From the NCBI GenBank assembly GCA_045628865.1, contig JAZQQB010000054.1, forward strand, positions 1 to 52,469: DNA of 52,469 nt, written 5' to 3'. The notes beneath the pieces are model-generated. The model was not told the DNA's origin. It saw only the letters and a program-made list of their open reading frames with translations, and made no database searches. Numbering within the stretch: position 1 is the first letter of the stretch; every line of letters starts with the position of its first letter. The translations under genes were made by a program, and so were the position numbers. Positions 9,801 through 17,856 of this stretch are shown here, piece by piece. Origin of the DNA: JAZQQB01 sp045628865 (lineage in GTDB: Bacteria; Bacillota; Clostridia; Lachnospirales; Lachnospiraceae).

Positions 9801-10879
9801 GAGATGGCTGCAACTTTTTCATAGGAAAGATTGCAGGAAAGGCTATTTCCAAGGCGGATGCCATTGCGCTATTAAAGGATGGCAAAACAGGGGTGATCAA
9901 TGGGTTTAAGTCAAAGAGCAAGAAGAGCTTTTCGGCAGGTCTTTTGTTAAAGAAGAATGAGGCTTTAAAGCATGTGATCGCTTTTGACTTTGAAAATGAA
10001 GATATTGGTGTGCTGCAGGGAGTGAAGTGCCCGGTTTGTGCGGGGGCTATCATGAAAACACCATTTGGATTTGGCTGTAAAAATTATGCGAAAGACGGCT
10101 TAGGCTGTAATTTCAGTATTGGAACTGTTGGAGGCAAGAAGCTGAGTGAATCTATCGTGAAGAAGCTTTTGACGGAGGGCGAGGTGGAAGCCATTGAGGG
10201 CTTTACTGCAAAATCCGGTAAAAAGTTTGCAGCAGGACTTAAGTTAGAAGAAGTGAAGGATGAGGATGGAAGACCAAATAAGCGAATCGTATTTGTGTTC
10301 CCCAAACGTCCTGAACCGGTTGAATCCAATCTGATATGTCCAAAATGCCAGAAGAAGCTAATGAAAAATGAGTGGAATTATAGCTGCGAATGTGGCTATA
10401 AGCTTCGATTTAATATTGCGTCTAGAACATTATCGGAGGAAGAACTTTCTTATATGCTAGAGCATGGTTCCTCCCAGGTTTTGGATGGTTTTGTATCGAA
10501 AGCAGGAAATCAATTTGCCTGTGTGCTTAGATTAGAAGAGGATGGTAATATGTCCTTTGACTTTGAAGCGCTAAATCAGGCACAAAGAAAACCAGAAAGT
10601 GAAGGTGCGGGTAAGACAGAGGTTTCTCCTTGGCTTTCTGAAGAAGGGACAGAATTCGCAGTCCCAGAGGGTGTTACGATTCGTGAAGAAGAAGCTGGAT
10701 ATGCAGCTTCAGAGGGTGATAGTATTCGTGAGGAAGGAGAGAAATTCACAGATCCTAAGGGGGACACCATTGGTGAGGAAAGTGATGAGTTTTTAATCCT
10801 AGAGGGTATCAATACGGGGGAGGAAGACATTGTGGATGATCAGATGATGGCTGATTTCCACGCACTTTTTGATCAATAG
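6833..10879 (+). CDS. topB: type IA DNA topoisomerase (topoisomerase III family) with six C-terminal zinc repeats
   Basis: The 1348-residue enzyme should relax or decatenate DNA by single-strand passage. The TOPRIM domain starts at TLIITEKPSVA with Glu9. The usual DxDREGE motif reads AGDSGKEGQ at residues 104-112, a DxG-type variant with Lys for Arg. The active tyrosine is Tyr336 in TYPRTD. From residue 673 there are six tandem units of 97-103 residues, starting near 673, 770, 868, 967, 1066 and 1169. Each has CPxCG, a later Cys pair and a GKIAGK-like core, matching the topoisomerase C-terminal repeat family (Toprim_Crpt). The sixth unit is degenerate. An acidic tail has four units of about 15 residues. 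Translation starts at TTG 6833 with GGGGGT upstream. This is much longer than the roughly 700 residues of ordinary TopB. Confidence 0.92.
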   Translation: MSKTLIITEKPSVARDYAKILKVNGPRAEGLIEDDHYVITWCVGHLVEMLYPDAYDSRFKKWTLEDLPFLPRDYKYDVIANVKRQYEIVNHSLHREDIDTVLWAGDSGKEGQVIEENLRRFGGVREGMVEKRVWIDSCTEEEILRGIREAKPMSEYDNLANSGIMRSIEDYAVGINFSRAMSVRYGNMLNQASGTEKYTAIAIGRVMTCVLGMVVKREREIRDFKETAFYKIAGDFSDFHVSAEWKVNENSPYFGTPKLYKENGFVNKTDAISFIDSLQGVEPVIKKLEQTTTNSKAPLLFNLAELQAECAKRYKISPDQTLQVAQNLYEKKLTTYPRTDARVLSSAIAKEISKNLYGLKKYAPTVKFTETILSQGLHKNIANTQYTDDKKVTDHYAIIPTGNLSEYDTLTDLEKSVYDMIIRRFLSIFYPPAKYLKTSMVVGVSVEEFFASTKTLKNPGYLEIIGKDKPKGEEDNKNNEEQPDAGAALVSLASSLQEGDLVSANGYSIKEGKTQPPKRYTSGSMVLAMENAGQLIEDEELRAQIKGSGIGTSATRAEIIAKLVNIGYLALNKKTQVLAPEKFGEMVYEIVNMTVPALLEPKMTASWEKGLDGITNGTVDMEDYRSKLEAYIERETNHIKDHDLTGILADKIEPFADHDYDVIVEKHNIGAKCPFCGGEIETTPFGYGCQNYHTEAGCKFSIGKIAGKRLSESTVVKLVTEGCTDVLTGFTSKTGVPFKAALRLKDENGVKSIAFDFSNVEPDTVDGLACPVCGSKVVRTGFGFACENRNRDGSGCYFQIGKVAGKEITEDILKELLENGKTKILKGFTSQKGKKFEAGLELTENEGRKQVSFYFPDNSPTPVEGLKCPACGGQMLKTFYGYVCEHHAREEKPCLFSIGKIAGKEIPEKEVKALILNGKTETIKGFKSKTGKKFNAVLKLEKNVEGGMNIVFDFEDVAPDKLEGVCCPDCGGDMLITPAGFGCGNYKKEGDGCNFFIGKIAGKAISKADAIALLKDGKTGVINGFKSKSKKSFSAGLLLKKNEALKHVIAFDFENEDIGVLQGVKCPVCAGAIMKTPFGFGCKNYAKDGLGCNFSIGTVGGKKLSESIVKKLLTEGEVEAIEGFTAKSGKKFAAGLKLEEVKDEDGRPNKRIVFVFPKRPEPVESNLICPKCQKKLMKNEWNYSCECGYKLRFNIASRTLSEEELSYMLEHGSSQVLDGFVSKAGNQFACVLRLEEDGNMSFDFEALNQAQRKPESEGAGKTEVSPWLSEEGTEFAVPEGVTIREEEAGYAASEGDSIREEGEKFTDPKGDTIGEESDEFLILEGINTGEEDIVDDQMMADFHALFDQ

Positions 10880-10906
10880 AAATGAGGTTTACAGGAGATT
10901 TTTCCC

Positions 10907-12508
10907 ATGAGGAGTATGAATTGGAAAATAGAAAGAAAAAAATTTAATAGTCCATTTGATGTGTGCAAAATGATCGCCAGTATCATTTTTGCCTGTTACA
11001 GTTTTTTTATGTTTGTAGTTTATCCGCTTTATTTAGAGAATGGTTATTACATGATCACGGATGGAAAGCTACGGTTGTATAAGCGTCTTCATATTGTATT
11101 TTTTATCAGTATGGGTGCGCTGCTGCTGGTTTTTTTGATCTTAGGGTTATGTATGATTGGATGGAAAGGTGTTTTTGAAGCGATAGAGAGTAAACTTCAA
11201 AAACGTGAAAAATGGCTGTTTTTTCTGGTATTTTCCTTCGTGAGCAGTACCTTTTTGGCAGTGAACCAGTATACTGCAATCCATGGATACCAAGACTGGT
11301 ATTTGGGAATTTGGATGTATGGAAGCTTTTTGCTGTTGTATCTTTTGTTTGACTTGTTCTTTGAGCTTCGAGTATACAGTTTGCATATGCTGGCATTGGC
11401 AGCTTCTGTTATGAGTATTTTGGGATATTTCCAAAGATTTAATATTAATCTGGTATCTGATAAAGGGTTCATACTTGGTAGTGGCTCCGTGAGTACCATT
11501 GGAAATATCAACTGGGTTTGTGATTATATTGCGGTGATCATGATGATCATCATTTATCTGTTTTTTACATCTAATAAAATTTGGAAGGTCGTTTATGGAA
11601 TTTGCTTGTTTTTCCAGTACGGTTTTCTGGCTATTCAGGGAAGTGAAAGTGGATGGATCATTATTGGTGTGTCGCTTTTTCTGACCTTTGTTATCAACTG
11701 TTTGTTACAGAAAAAGAATCTGGTTCAGATTATTTTGCTTTGGTTCATAGCATTTTTCAGTATCAATGTGACAGGAATGCTGTTTAAAGAAGCTTTGGAA
11801 ACTGGAAAAACGGTTATGTGTGACAGCTATAATCCAATTGTTTATTCTAAGGTTTGGCTTGTGCTGGCTATTTGTATGGCCATCGCTTTGGTTGTTTTGA
11901 TCTTTTGGAAAAAAGAAATCGTGTTAATGCCATGGGTTGGTCTTGGCGTGTTTGTTAGTTTCGTTTTTCTTTTGATCTTGCTTTTGGTGTGTATGATCAT
12001 TCATGGAATGAAGCCTGAATTGCTTTCATTTTTGGGTGATTATGACATCCTGCAATTTAGCCAGGAATGGGGACATGATCGAGGCGGTAACTGGATGGTA
12101 ACACTGCTTTCTTATAAAAAGAGTGGTATCTGGCATCAGATTTTCGGATTTGGACCGGATTGCTTTTATTATTGTTTGCAGGAATATGGATTATCAGTGA
12201 CTCCGTGGGCGGCTGAGTTTATTAATTCAGGGCAGGAACTGACTAATGCGCATAATGAAATTTTGACGATCTTGATCAATTTTGGTGCGTTTGGTGTTAT
12301 CAGCTACTATGGATTTTTTATTCATAGGATCAGATTGTTTATTAAGGCGCGTGTACATGCAGAGGCCTGTGTTTGGATCGCTGGTGCGCTGGTGTTAACT
12401 TTTTTACATAATTTAGTCAGTTTCCAACAAATAATCGCGACTCCGTTCGTATTTATATTGCTTGGAATCGGGATGTCAAATTTACCACAGAAGACTATTG
12501 ACGAGTAA
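10907..12508 (+). CDS. O-antigen ligase-like polytopic membrane protein (Wzy_C)
   Basis: The 533-residue protein has about a dozen hydrophobic segments. A periplasmic-type loop is followed by NAHNEILTILINFGAFGVISYYG, the His-containing motif typical of the Wzy_C/O-antigen ligase superfamily, which joins or polymerises surface glycans on lipid carriers. It is placed in the membrane; the substrate cannot be told, and teichoic-type or capsular polymers are equally possible in a Gram-positive. ATG 10907 has AGGAG 9 nt upstream; ATG 10916 is too close to its own GAGGAG. It begins 27 nt after the topoisomerase gene and probably shares its transcript, although no functional link is evident. No other glycan genes are adjacent. 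Confidence 0.78.
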   Translation: MRSMNWKIERKKFNSPFDVCKMIASIIFACYSFFMFVVYPLYLENGYYMITDGKLRLYKRLHIVFFISMGALLLVFLILGLCMIGWKGVFEAIESKLQKREKWLFFLVFSFVSSTFLAVNQYTAIHGYQDWYLGIWMYGSFLLLYLLFDLFFELRVYSLHMLALAASVMSILGYFQRFNINLVSDKGFILGSGSVSTIGNINWVCDYIAVIMMIIIYLFFTSNKIWKVVYGICLFFQYGFLAIQGSESGWIIIGVSLFLTFVINCLLQKKNLVQIILLWFIAFFSINVTGMLFKEALETGKTVMCDSYNPIVYSKVWLVLAICMAIALVVLIFWKKEIVLMPWVGLGVFVSFVFLLILLLVCMIIHGMKPELLSFLGDYDILQFSQEWGHDRGGNWMVTLLSYKKSGIWHQIFGFGPDCFYYCLQEYGLSVTPWAAEFINSGQELTNAHNEILTILINFGAFGVISYYGFFIHRIRLFIKARVHAEACVWIAGALVLTFLHNLVSFQQIIATPFVFILLGIGMSNLPQKTIDE

Positions 12509-12616
12509 GTGGATTTTTCGTTATATTAAAGAGTGGTAAAAATTTTTTTGACAGGTTTTTTGACAAGTATGAAAATATAAGTGAGGGAACTAATAGGAGA
12601 AAGGTGGATCTGTACA

Positions 12617-14044
12617 ATGGCAAATTATGAACGTATGGAAGAGATTAAGGCACTTGTAAAGGAAAAAGAAGAGGGGATCATCCAGGAATACATTTCTCTT
12701 GGAAAGTTGTATTTCAATATACATAAGGATGATGAAATGCAGATGTTTAAGGATGTAAATGATATTTTACAGCTTCAAGCAGAGATTCGAGATTTAGAAG
12801 AGGAACTTACCTTATTACAGAAGGATGCAGAAACAGAAGTACCATACACTCCATCTGCAGAGAGTAAGCCAGTCGCAGATTTTTATCCAGAGGATAGTAA
12901 GATCGGTAAGAGCGCATTTTTATATAAAGAAATTTTTGGAAGAGAAAATCCTATGCTTTCAGGAGAACAGGGTGATGTTGCACCAGCTGTTGCAGAAGCA
13001 GCGGCACCTGTTGTGGCTACACCAGTTGTTGAGGAAGCTGAAGCTGTAGAGACTGCAGAGCCTGTAGTTGTTGAGACACCAGTTGTTGAAGAAATTCAGC
13101 CTGTAGCTGCTGAAACACCTGTTGTTGAAGAAGCTCAGCCTGTGGAAGCTGAAGAGCCAGTAGCAGTTGAGACACCAATTGTTGAAGAAGTTGCTCCAGT
13201 CCAGGAGGCAGTTTCTGAGGAAGTGGAAGAAGCTTTAGAGGATACATTTGGAGCTGTTTTAGAGGATGCTGAGGTGGCAGAAAAAGTTGAAACAGCAGAA
13301 GAAGTGAAAGAAGAAGCACCTGTGGAAGCACCTGTAGAAGACAGAAAGGAAACTTCTTTTGTTGTAAATCCATTTTTGGCAGCTGCACCTAAGAAGGAAG
13401 AAAGCGAGGAAGAAAGTGCACCGGTTATGTTTGATCATACAGAAACATTTTCTCCAGCCTTTGGAACACCTGGAAATGATGATGTGGATGATTCTAAGAC
13501 AGAAGTATTATCAAGCAATATTTTTGAAGAAGAAAAGACATATGTATTAAAGGATGGTTTTGCAGGCTTTGGCGCAGGAAATGATGTTGCACCTATGCCT
13601 GAACAGAGTAATAAAACTGTTGTTCAGAATCCTTATGGACAGCCAATGAACCAGCCAGGTTTCCAGAATAATTTCAATCAGCCAGGCCAGTTCAATCAGC
13701 CAGGCCAGTTGAGTCAGCCAGGTTTCCAGAATAACTTTAATCAGCAGAGTGGTTTCCAGTCACCATTTAACAGTGAACTTGGAAAGACACAGCCATTAAA
13801 TGTTTACGCTTATCAGCCAAAGGCAGAGTCAGGTTCAACACCTGCACCAATGGCTCCAACTGCTGATTCAGCAATTGATAATGAAAGAACAATGATCTTA
13901 GATCCATTGCCAGTGGGTAACCAGAATAACTTCCCTAAAATGCAGCCAAATGCAAGTTCAGCAAACACAATTCATTGTATGTCTTGTGGTAAGGATGCAC
14001 CAGTTGCAAACTTCTGTATTTTCTGTGGTGCTAAGATGAAATAA
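12617..14044 (+). CDS. low-complexity protein with C-terminal zinc ribbon, function unknown
   Basis: The 475-residue protein has three parts. Residues 1-75 are charged and predicted helical or coiled coil. A long Ala/Val/Glu/Pro-rich middle contains repeats of the form ETPVVEEAQPVEAEEPV, then a Gln/Asn-rich stretch with repeated FNQPGQ and FQNNFNQ. The C-terminal zinc ribbon is HCMSCGKDAP with FCIFCGAKMK. Such zinc-ribbon tails act as small adaptor modules; the partner is unknown. No signal peptide or membrane segment is present, so it should be cytoplasmic. ATG 12617 follows AGGAGAAAGGTGG; a longer frame from GTG 12581 is less likely. A large minus-strand open frame at 13017-13388 is only the shadow of the repeats. 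Confidence 0.8.
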   Translation: MANYERMEEIKALVKEKEEGIIQEYISLGKLYFNIHKDDEMQMFKDVNDILQLQAEIRDLEEELTLLQKDAETEVPYTPSAESKPVADFYPEDSKIGKSAFLYKEIFGRENPMLSGEQGDVAPAVAEAAAPVVATPVVEEAEAVETAEPVVVETPVVEEIQPVAAETPVVEEAQPVEAEEPVAVETPIVEEVAPVQEAVSEEVEEALEDTFGAVLEDAEVAEKVETAEEVKEEAPVEAPVEDRKETSFVVNPFLAAAPKKEESEEESAPVMFDHTETFSPAFGTPGNDDVDDSKTEVLSSNIFEEEKTYVLKDGFAGFGAGNDVAPMPEQSNKTVVQNPYGQPMNQPGFQNNFNQPGQFNQPGQLSQPGFQNNFNQQSGFQSPFNSELGKTQPLNVYAYQPKAESGSTPAPMAPTADSAIDNERTMILDPLPVGNQNNFPKMQPNASSANTIHCMSCGKDAPVANFCIFCGAKMK

Positions 14045-14047
14045 ACG

Positions 14048-14076
14048 TTGACTTTTTTTCGGTATTATCTTAGAAT
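14048..14076 (+). promoter_or_regulatory. promoter of the leuS T-box transcript
   Basis: TTGACT at 14048, a 17-nt spacer and TAGAAT at 14071-14076. It begins three bases after the previous stop codon; transcription should start near 14083. Confidence 0.75.
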
Positions 14077-14083
14077 GAGATAT

Positions 14084-14347
14084 GTTTCGTAAAGAAATGA
14101 ATTAGATATTGTAAAAACTATGATAAGGAATAGTAGAAATATGGAATTTTCAGAGAGTTGCCGGTTGGTGTGAGGCAATAAAGAAGTATTTTGAACTCGC
14201 CTTTGAGTTCCTGTTGCGAAGGGTTAGAACCTGGTAGTTTCAGGCGGGATATCCCGTTATAGATGTTTGAGTGCAGGAGAGATCCTGAATAAGAGTGGTA
14301 CCGCGAAGTTATGGCCTTCGTCTCTTTTTAGAGACGGAGGCCTTTTG
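14084..14347 (+). promoter_or_regulatory. T-box leader riboswitch, leucine-specific
   Basis: This is a tRNA-sensing leader. The stem I region runs from about 14110 to 14240 and has GGTTGGTGTGAGGC as its distal part. The specifier loop reads GAACTCGCC with the leucine codon CTC at 14196-14198. The T-box sequence AGTGGTACCGCGAAG lies at 14294-14308, where uncharged tRNA pairs through its CCA end. A terminator follows. Uncharged tRNA-Leu should favour the antiterminator and so switch on leuS and the gene after it. Confidence 0.93.
14313..14346 (+). terminator. T-box-controlled terminator
   Basis: GGCCTTCGTCTC pairs with GAGACGGAGGCC around a TTTTTA loop and is followed by TTTT. It competes with the antiterminator formed by the T-box sequence. 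Confidence 0.9.
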
Positions 14348-14348
14348 A

Positions 14349-14508
14349 GTGATAAAACCTTCGTAATCTATGAATCCAACCATGCTTGCATGAGGTTGGA
14401 TTTATAGATTCACGAAGTTAACAGACATGAGCACGAAGACCAAAGGTCGGGAGTGCGAATGCCTGTGAGATACCGAGAGCGCGAAGCGCGGAGGTATCGT
14501 TTTATCAC
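14349..14508. repeat. 160-bp palindromic element between T-box and leuS
   Basis: Perfect 10-bp ends GTGATAAAAC (14349) and GTTTTATCAC (14499) enclose three hairpins. The first has CTTCGT, AATCTATGAATCCAACC-type arms with a CATGCTTGCATG tip (14359-14419). The second contains GAGCACGAAGACC and GGTCGGGAGTGC. The third is GATACC-GAGAGCGCGAAGCGCGGA-GGTATC. The GC core resembles that at 120-135. It looks like an inserted mobile palindromic element, placed after the terminator so that T-box logic is kept. Confidence 0.7.
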
Positions 14509-14590
14509 AAAACCTGAAAGAATGCGACACACAACCGCCGCAGGATATCTTGAATCTAAATAGATTTTAATGAAGAAAGGAAAATAGAAA

Positions 14591-17014
14591 ATGGAAAGAG
14601 TTTACAATCCAAGTGAAATTGAGAAAAAATGGCAGGCTTACTGGGAAGAGAACAAGACATTTAAGACAGATGTTTGGGATTTTAGCAAACCTAAATATTA
14701 CGCGCTTGATATGTTCCCATACCCATCAGGTGTAGGTTTACATGCTGGTCATCCAGAAGGATATACAGCAACAGATATCATGTCCCGTATGAAGAGAATG
14801 CAGGGCTATAATGTACTTCATCCAATGGGATATGATTCCTTTGGTCTTCCTGCAGAGCAGTATGCGGTTAGTACAGGTAATCATCCTAACGGCTTTACAC
14901 AGGAGAACATTAAGACTTTCTCTAATCAGTTAAGAGAGTTAGGTTTTGACTATGACTGGTCAAAAATGATCGCTACATCGGATCCTTCTTTCTATAAATG
15001 GACACAGTGGATCTTCAAACAGTTATACTTAGACGGCTACGCAAAATATGTAGATATGCCTGTTAACTGGTGTGAAGAATTAGGTACTGTTTTATCAAAC
15101 GATGAAGTTATCGATGGTAAATCAGAGCGTGGTGGATATCCTGTTATCCGTAAGAACATGAAGCAGTGGGTTATCAACCAGCCAGCTTTTGCTGAAAAAT
15201 TATTAGAGGGTCTTGAAGAGATCAACTGGCCAGAATCTACAAAGGATATTCAGAGAAACTGGATCGGTAAATCTGAAGGTGTAGAGGTAAAATTTGACAT
15301 CGTTGGTGGTGGAGAATTCTCTATTTTTACAACATGTATTGAAACAATTTACGGTATCACATTCATGGTACTTGCTCCAGATGGACAGATCGTGAAGGAT
15401 CTGATGCCACGTATTCAGAATAAAGAAGAAGTACAGGCTTATATCGATGAAACATTAAAGAAATCAGATATGGATCGTACAGAATTAAACAAGGGTAAAT
15501 CTGGTTGCAGACTGGAAGGCGTTTTTGCGATCAATCCAGTAAACGGCAAGGAAGTTCCACTCTTTATCGGTGATTTCGTTCTTGCAAGCTATGGTACAGG
15601 TGCGGTTATGGCTGTTCCTACACATGATCAGCGAGATTTCGAATATGCACAGGTTCATAATATTCCACTTATCCAGGTTATTGATGGTGGAGATTGTACA
15701 GAGCATGCTTTTGAAAAGAAAGAATATCTTGGAAAAGGCTGCAAGTTGATAAATTCCGAAGAATTTACAGGTATGGTAGTAGAAGATGCAAAGAAAGCTA
15801 TCACAGATAAATTAGTAGCACAGGGCGTTGCAAAAAGAACTGTTAACTACAAGTTCCGTGACTGGATCTTTGCCCGTCAGCGTTACTGGGGTGAACCAGT
15901 GCCGGTTGTTCATGGCGAAGATGGAGAGATCCATGTACTTGCTGATGAAGAATTACCACTTGTTTTACCAGAACTTGATGATTACAAGGGTAAAAATGGT
16001 AAAGCGCCACTTGAAAATGCTACTGAGTGGAAAGTTTATGACAAAAATGGCGTAAAGGGAATCCGTGAAACTTCAACTATGCCAGGAAGCGCTGGTTCAA
16101 GCTGGTATTTCATGAGATATATCGACCCTGATAATGATAAAGAGTTTGCAAATCAGGAACTTTTGAAACACTGGTTACCAGTTGACTTATATATCGGTGG
16201 TCCTGAGCATGCAGTAGGTCACTTGATGTATTCAAGAATCTGGACAAGATTTTTATATGATAAGGGATTATGTCCAGTAAAAGAGCCATTTAATAAGCTG
16301 GTTCATCAGGGTATGATCTTAGGCTCTAACGGTATCAAGATGGGTAAGAGATTCCCAGAATTCGTTGTAAATCCAAGTGATGTTGTTAGAGAGTATGGCG
16401 CTGATACTTTAAGATTGTATGAAATGTTCATGGGACCATTAGAGGTTTCAAAACCATGGTCAGATTCCGGTGTTGAAGGTGCCCGTAAGTTCATCAACCG
16501 TGTATGGAACTTCATGACAAATGAAGAAAACATCATTGATGAAGTAGATAATACATTAACAAAGGTTTACCATCAGACAGTGAAGAAAGTAACTGATGAC
16601 TTTGAGTCGTTAGGCTTTAATACAGCGATCGCACAGATGATGATCTTTATGAACGCTGCATACAAGGCAGGTAAATGTCCTCGTGCTTATGCAGAAGGTA
16701 TTGTAAAAATGTTCTCTTGTATCTGTCCTCACGTTGGTGAAGAAATCTGGCAGATCTTAGGACATGATACAACCATCGCATTTGAAGCATGGCCAACATA
16801 CGACGAAGCTGAATTGGTTGAAAACACTGTAGAGATCGGTATTCAGGTTAACGGTAAGGTTAAGGGTACAGTTGAAATCGCAGTAGATGAAACAAACGAG
16901 TCAGCTATTGCAAAGGCAAAGGAAGTTCCTTCCGTTGCATCCTTCATTGAAGGAAAAACAATCGTGAAAGAGATCTACGTAAAGGGTAAGATCGTTAACC
17001 TTGTTGTGAAATAA
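14591..17014 (+). CDS. leuS: leucyl-tRNA synthetase
   Basis: The 807-residue class I enzyme charges tRNA-Leu. The HIGH motif is HAGH at residues 51-54. The KMSKS position reads KMGKR at 583-587. The CP1 editing domain keeps the two threonines of TTRPDT, but the motif reads TTCIET at 247-252; the editing aspartate is present as Asp346 in THDQRDFE. The C-terminal tRNA-binding domain ends in KGKIVNLVVK. ATG 14591 has AGAAAGGA upstream. It is controlled by the leucine T-box and followed after 13 nt by a gene resembling its own C-terminal half. The KMGKR and TTCIET forms are unlike textbook LeuRS but may be normal for this clade. Confidence 0.96.
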   Translation: MERVYNPSEIEKKWQAYWEENKTFKTDVWDFSKPKYYALDMFPYPSGVGLHAGHPEGYTATDIMSRMKRMQGYNVLHPMGYDSFGLPAEQYAVSTGNHPNGFTQENIKTFSNQLRELGFDYDWSKMIATSDPSFYKWTQWIFKQLYLDGYAKYVDMPVNWCEELGTVLSNDEVIDGKSERGGYPVIRKNMKQWVINQPAFAEKLLEGLEEINWPESTKDIQRNWIGKSEGVEVKFDIVGGGEFSIFTTCIETIYGITFMVLAPDGQIVKDLMPRIQNKEEVQAYIDETLKKSDMDRTELNKGKSGCRLEGVFAINPVNGKEVPLFIGDFVLASYGTGAVMAVPTHDQRDFEYAQVHNIPLIQVIDGGDCTEHAFEKKEYLGKGCKLINSEEFTGMVVEDAKKAITDKLVAQGVAKRTVNYKFRDWIFARQRYWGEPVPVVHGEDGEIHVLADEELPLVLPELDDYKGKNGKAPLENATEWKVYDKNGVKGIRETSTMPGSAGSSWYFMRYIDPDNDKEFANQELLKHWLPVDLYIGGPEHAVGHLMYSRIWTRFLYDKGLCPVKEPFNKLVHQGMILGSNGIKMGKRFPEFVVNPSDVVREYGADTLRLYEMFMGPLEVSKPWSDSGVEGARKFINRVWNFMTNEENIIDEVDNTLTKVYHQTVKKVTDDFESLGFNTAIAQMMIFMNAAYKAGKCPRAYAEGIVKMFSCICPHVGEEIWQILGHDTTIAFEAWPTYDEAELVENTVEIGIQVNGKVKGTVEIAVDETNESAIAKAKEVPSVASFIEGKTIVKEIYVKGKIVNLVVK

Positions 17015-17027
17015 AGCGAGGCAAGGC

Positions 17028-17837
17028 ATGCATAATTTTGTTTATAATTATCGAGAAATCGAATATAACAGTATGAAACTGTGGGCTACGTTTGATGGGG
17101 AAATCCTGTCAGACTGCCCGGTGGTTTCGGACTGCCCTGTGAAAAACTGGAGAACAGGTTCTACCTATTTAGAAGACTATGCACTGGATTATGGAATGGA
17201 TACGCTGGCTTTATATGAGCAGTTTGTGGGCTTTGAAAAAGGATCTTTGGACGAAGATTCTTATGAGGAGAATGCGCTAGACGGGGTATTCAATTTTTTG
17301 AAAAAGCTGTCAAGATGTGTAGAAGAACATAAGGATTCTATTCTTTCCAATGCATCAGAATCTGAATCAGCCTATAAGAAACATCAGGAGATGATCCTTT
17401 CGTTGGAAGCACCAGTGAAAAAGGACCATCCAAGAGCTTTTGTAGCTGTTTTGATGGAGTATTGCAACCAGTTTTTTAAGGATGCCTGTGATGGGGTGTT
17501 AGGGATTGATATGCTTAAGGATTATCTGATCTTTTTATCCATCTTAGCACCAAGACATGCGCAAGATTCCTGGAAAAAGCTTGATCTATCTGGTTTCGTT
17601 TTTTCAAATGCTTGGCCAAAAGTTGCTGATTCTTATTTGGCAGGTAGTACTGTGGTGATTCCTGTTCAGGTGAAGGGAAAGACCAAGTGTGAGTTAGAGA
17701 TTGCAAGAGATGCATCTGAAGAAGAGGCTAGAAGTAAGGCGATTTCTAAGCTTTGCTTAGAGGCAGGTTTTCATGAGGCAGACCTTACAAATGCCCGCTG
17801 CATTTATGCACCAGGCAAGATTGTGAATTTTATTTAA
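17028..17837 (+). CDS. free-standing protein resembling the C-terminal half of leucyl-tRNA synthetase
   Basis: This 269-residue protein has no catalytic core. Residues 55-68 read YGMDTLALYEQFVG, matching YGADTLRLYEMFMG just after the KMSKS region of LeuRS. The middle part (residues about 75-190) looks like the LeuRS anticodon-binding helical bundle, including LSILAPRHAQDSWKKL against FSCICPHVGEEIWQIL. The last 70 residues (IPVQVKGKTKCELEIARDAS ending in APGKIVNFI) match the LeuRS C-terminal domain (IQVNGKVKGTVEIAVDET ending in VKGKIVNLVVK). It starts 13 nt after leuS, so it should share the T-box control. It could bind tRNA-Leu or LeuRS; I know no described function. The intact frame argues against a decaying duplicate. 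The alignment is by eye. Confidence 0.8.
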   Translation: MHNFVYNYREIEYNSMKLWATFDGEILSDCPVVSDCPVKNWRTGSTYLEDYALDYGMDTLALYEQFVGFEKGSLDEDSYEENALDGVFNFLKKLSRCVEEHKDSILSNASESESAYKKHQEMILSLEAPVKKDHPRAFVAVLMEYCNQFFKDACDGVLGIDMLKDYLIFLSILAPRHAQDSWKKLDLSGFVFSNAWPKVADSYLAGSTVVIPVQVKGKTKCELEIARDASEEEARSKAISKLCLEAGFHEADLTNARCIYAPGKIVNFI

Positions 17838-17856
17838 ATGAAAGATTATAGATTTG

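Noticed and set aside
6437..12508. Integrated conjugative element suggested by the repeat-rich topoisomerase
   Set aside because: No relaxase, VirB/VirD4-type gene, integrase or attachment site is present, and codon use resembles that of the neighbours.
13017..13388. Leu/Gln-rich minus-strand frame of 123 codons
   Set aside because: It is the reverse shadow of the GAA/GCT-rich repeats in the zinc-ribbon protein gene.
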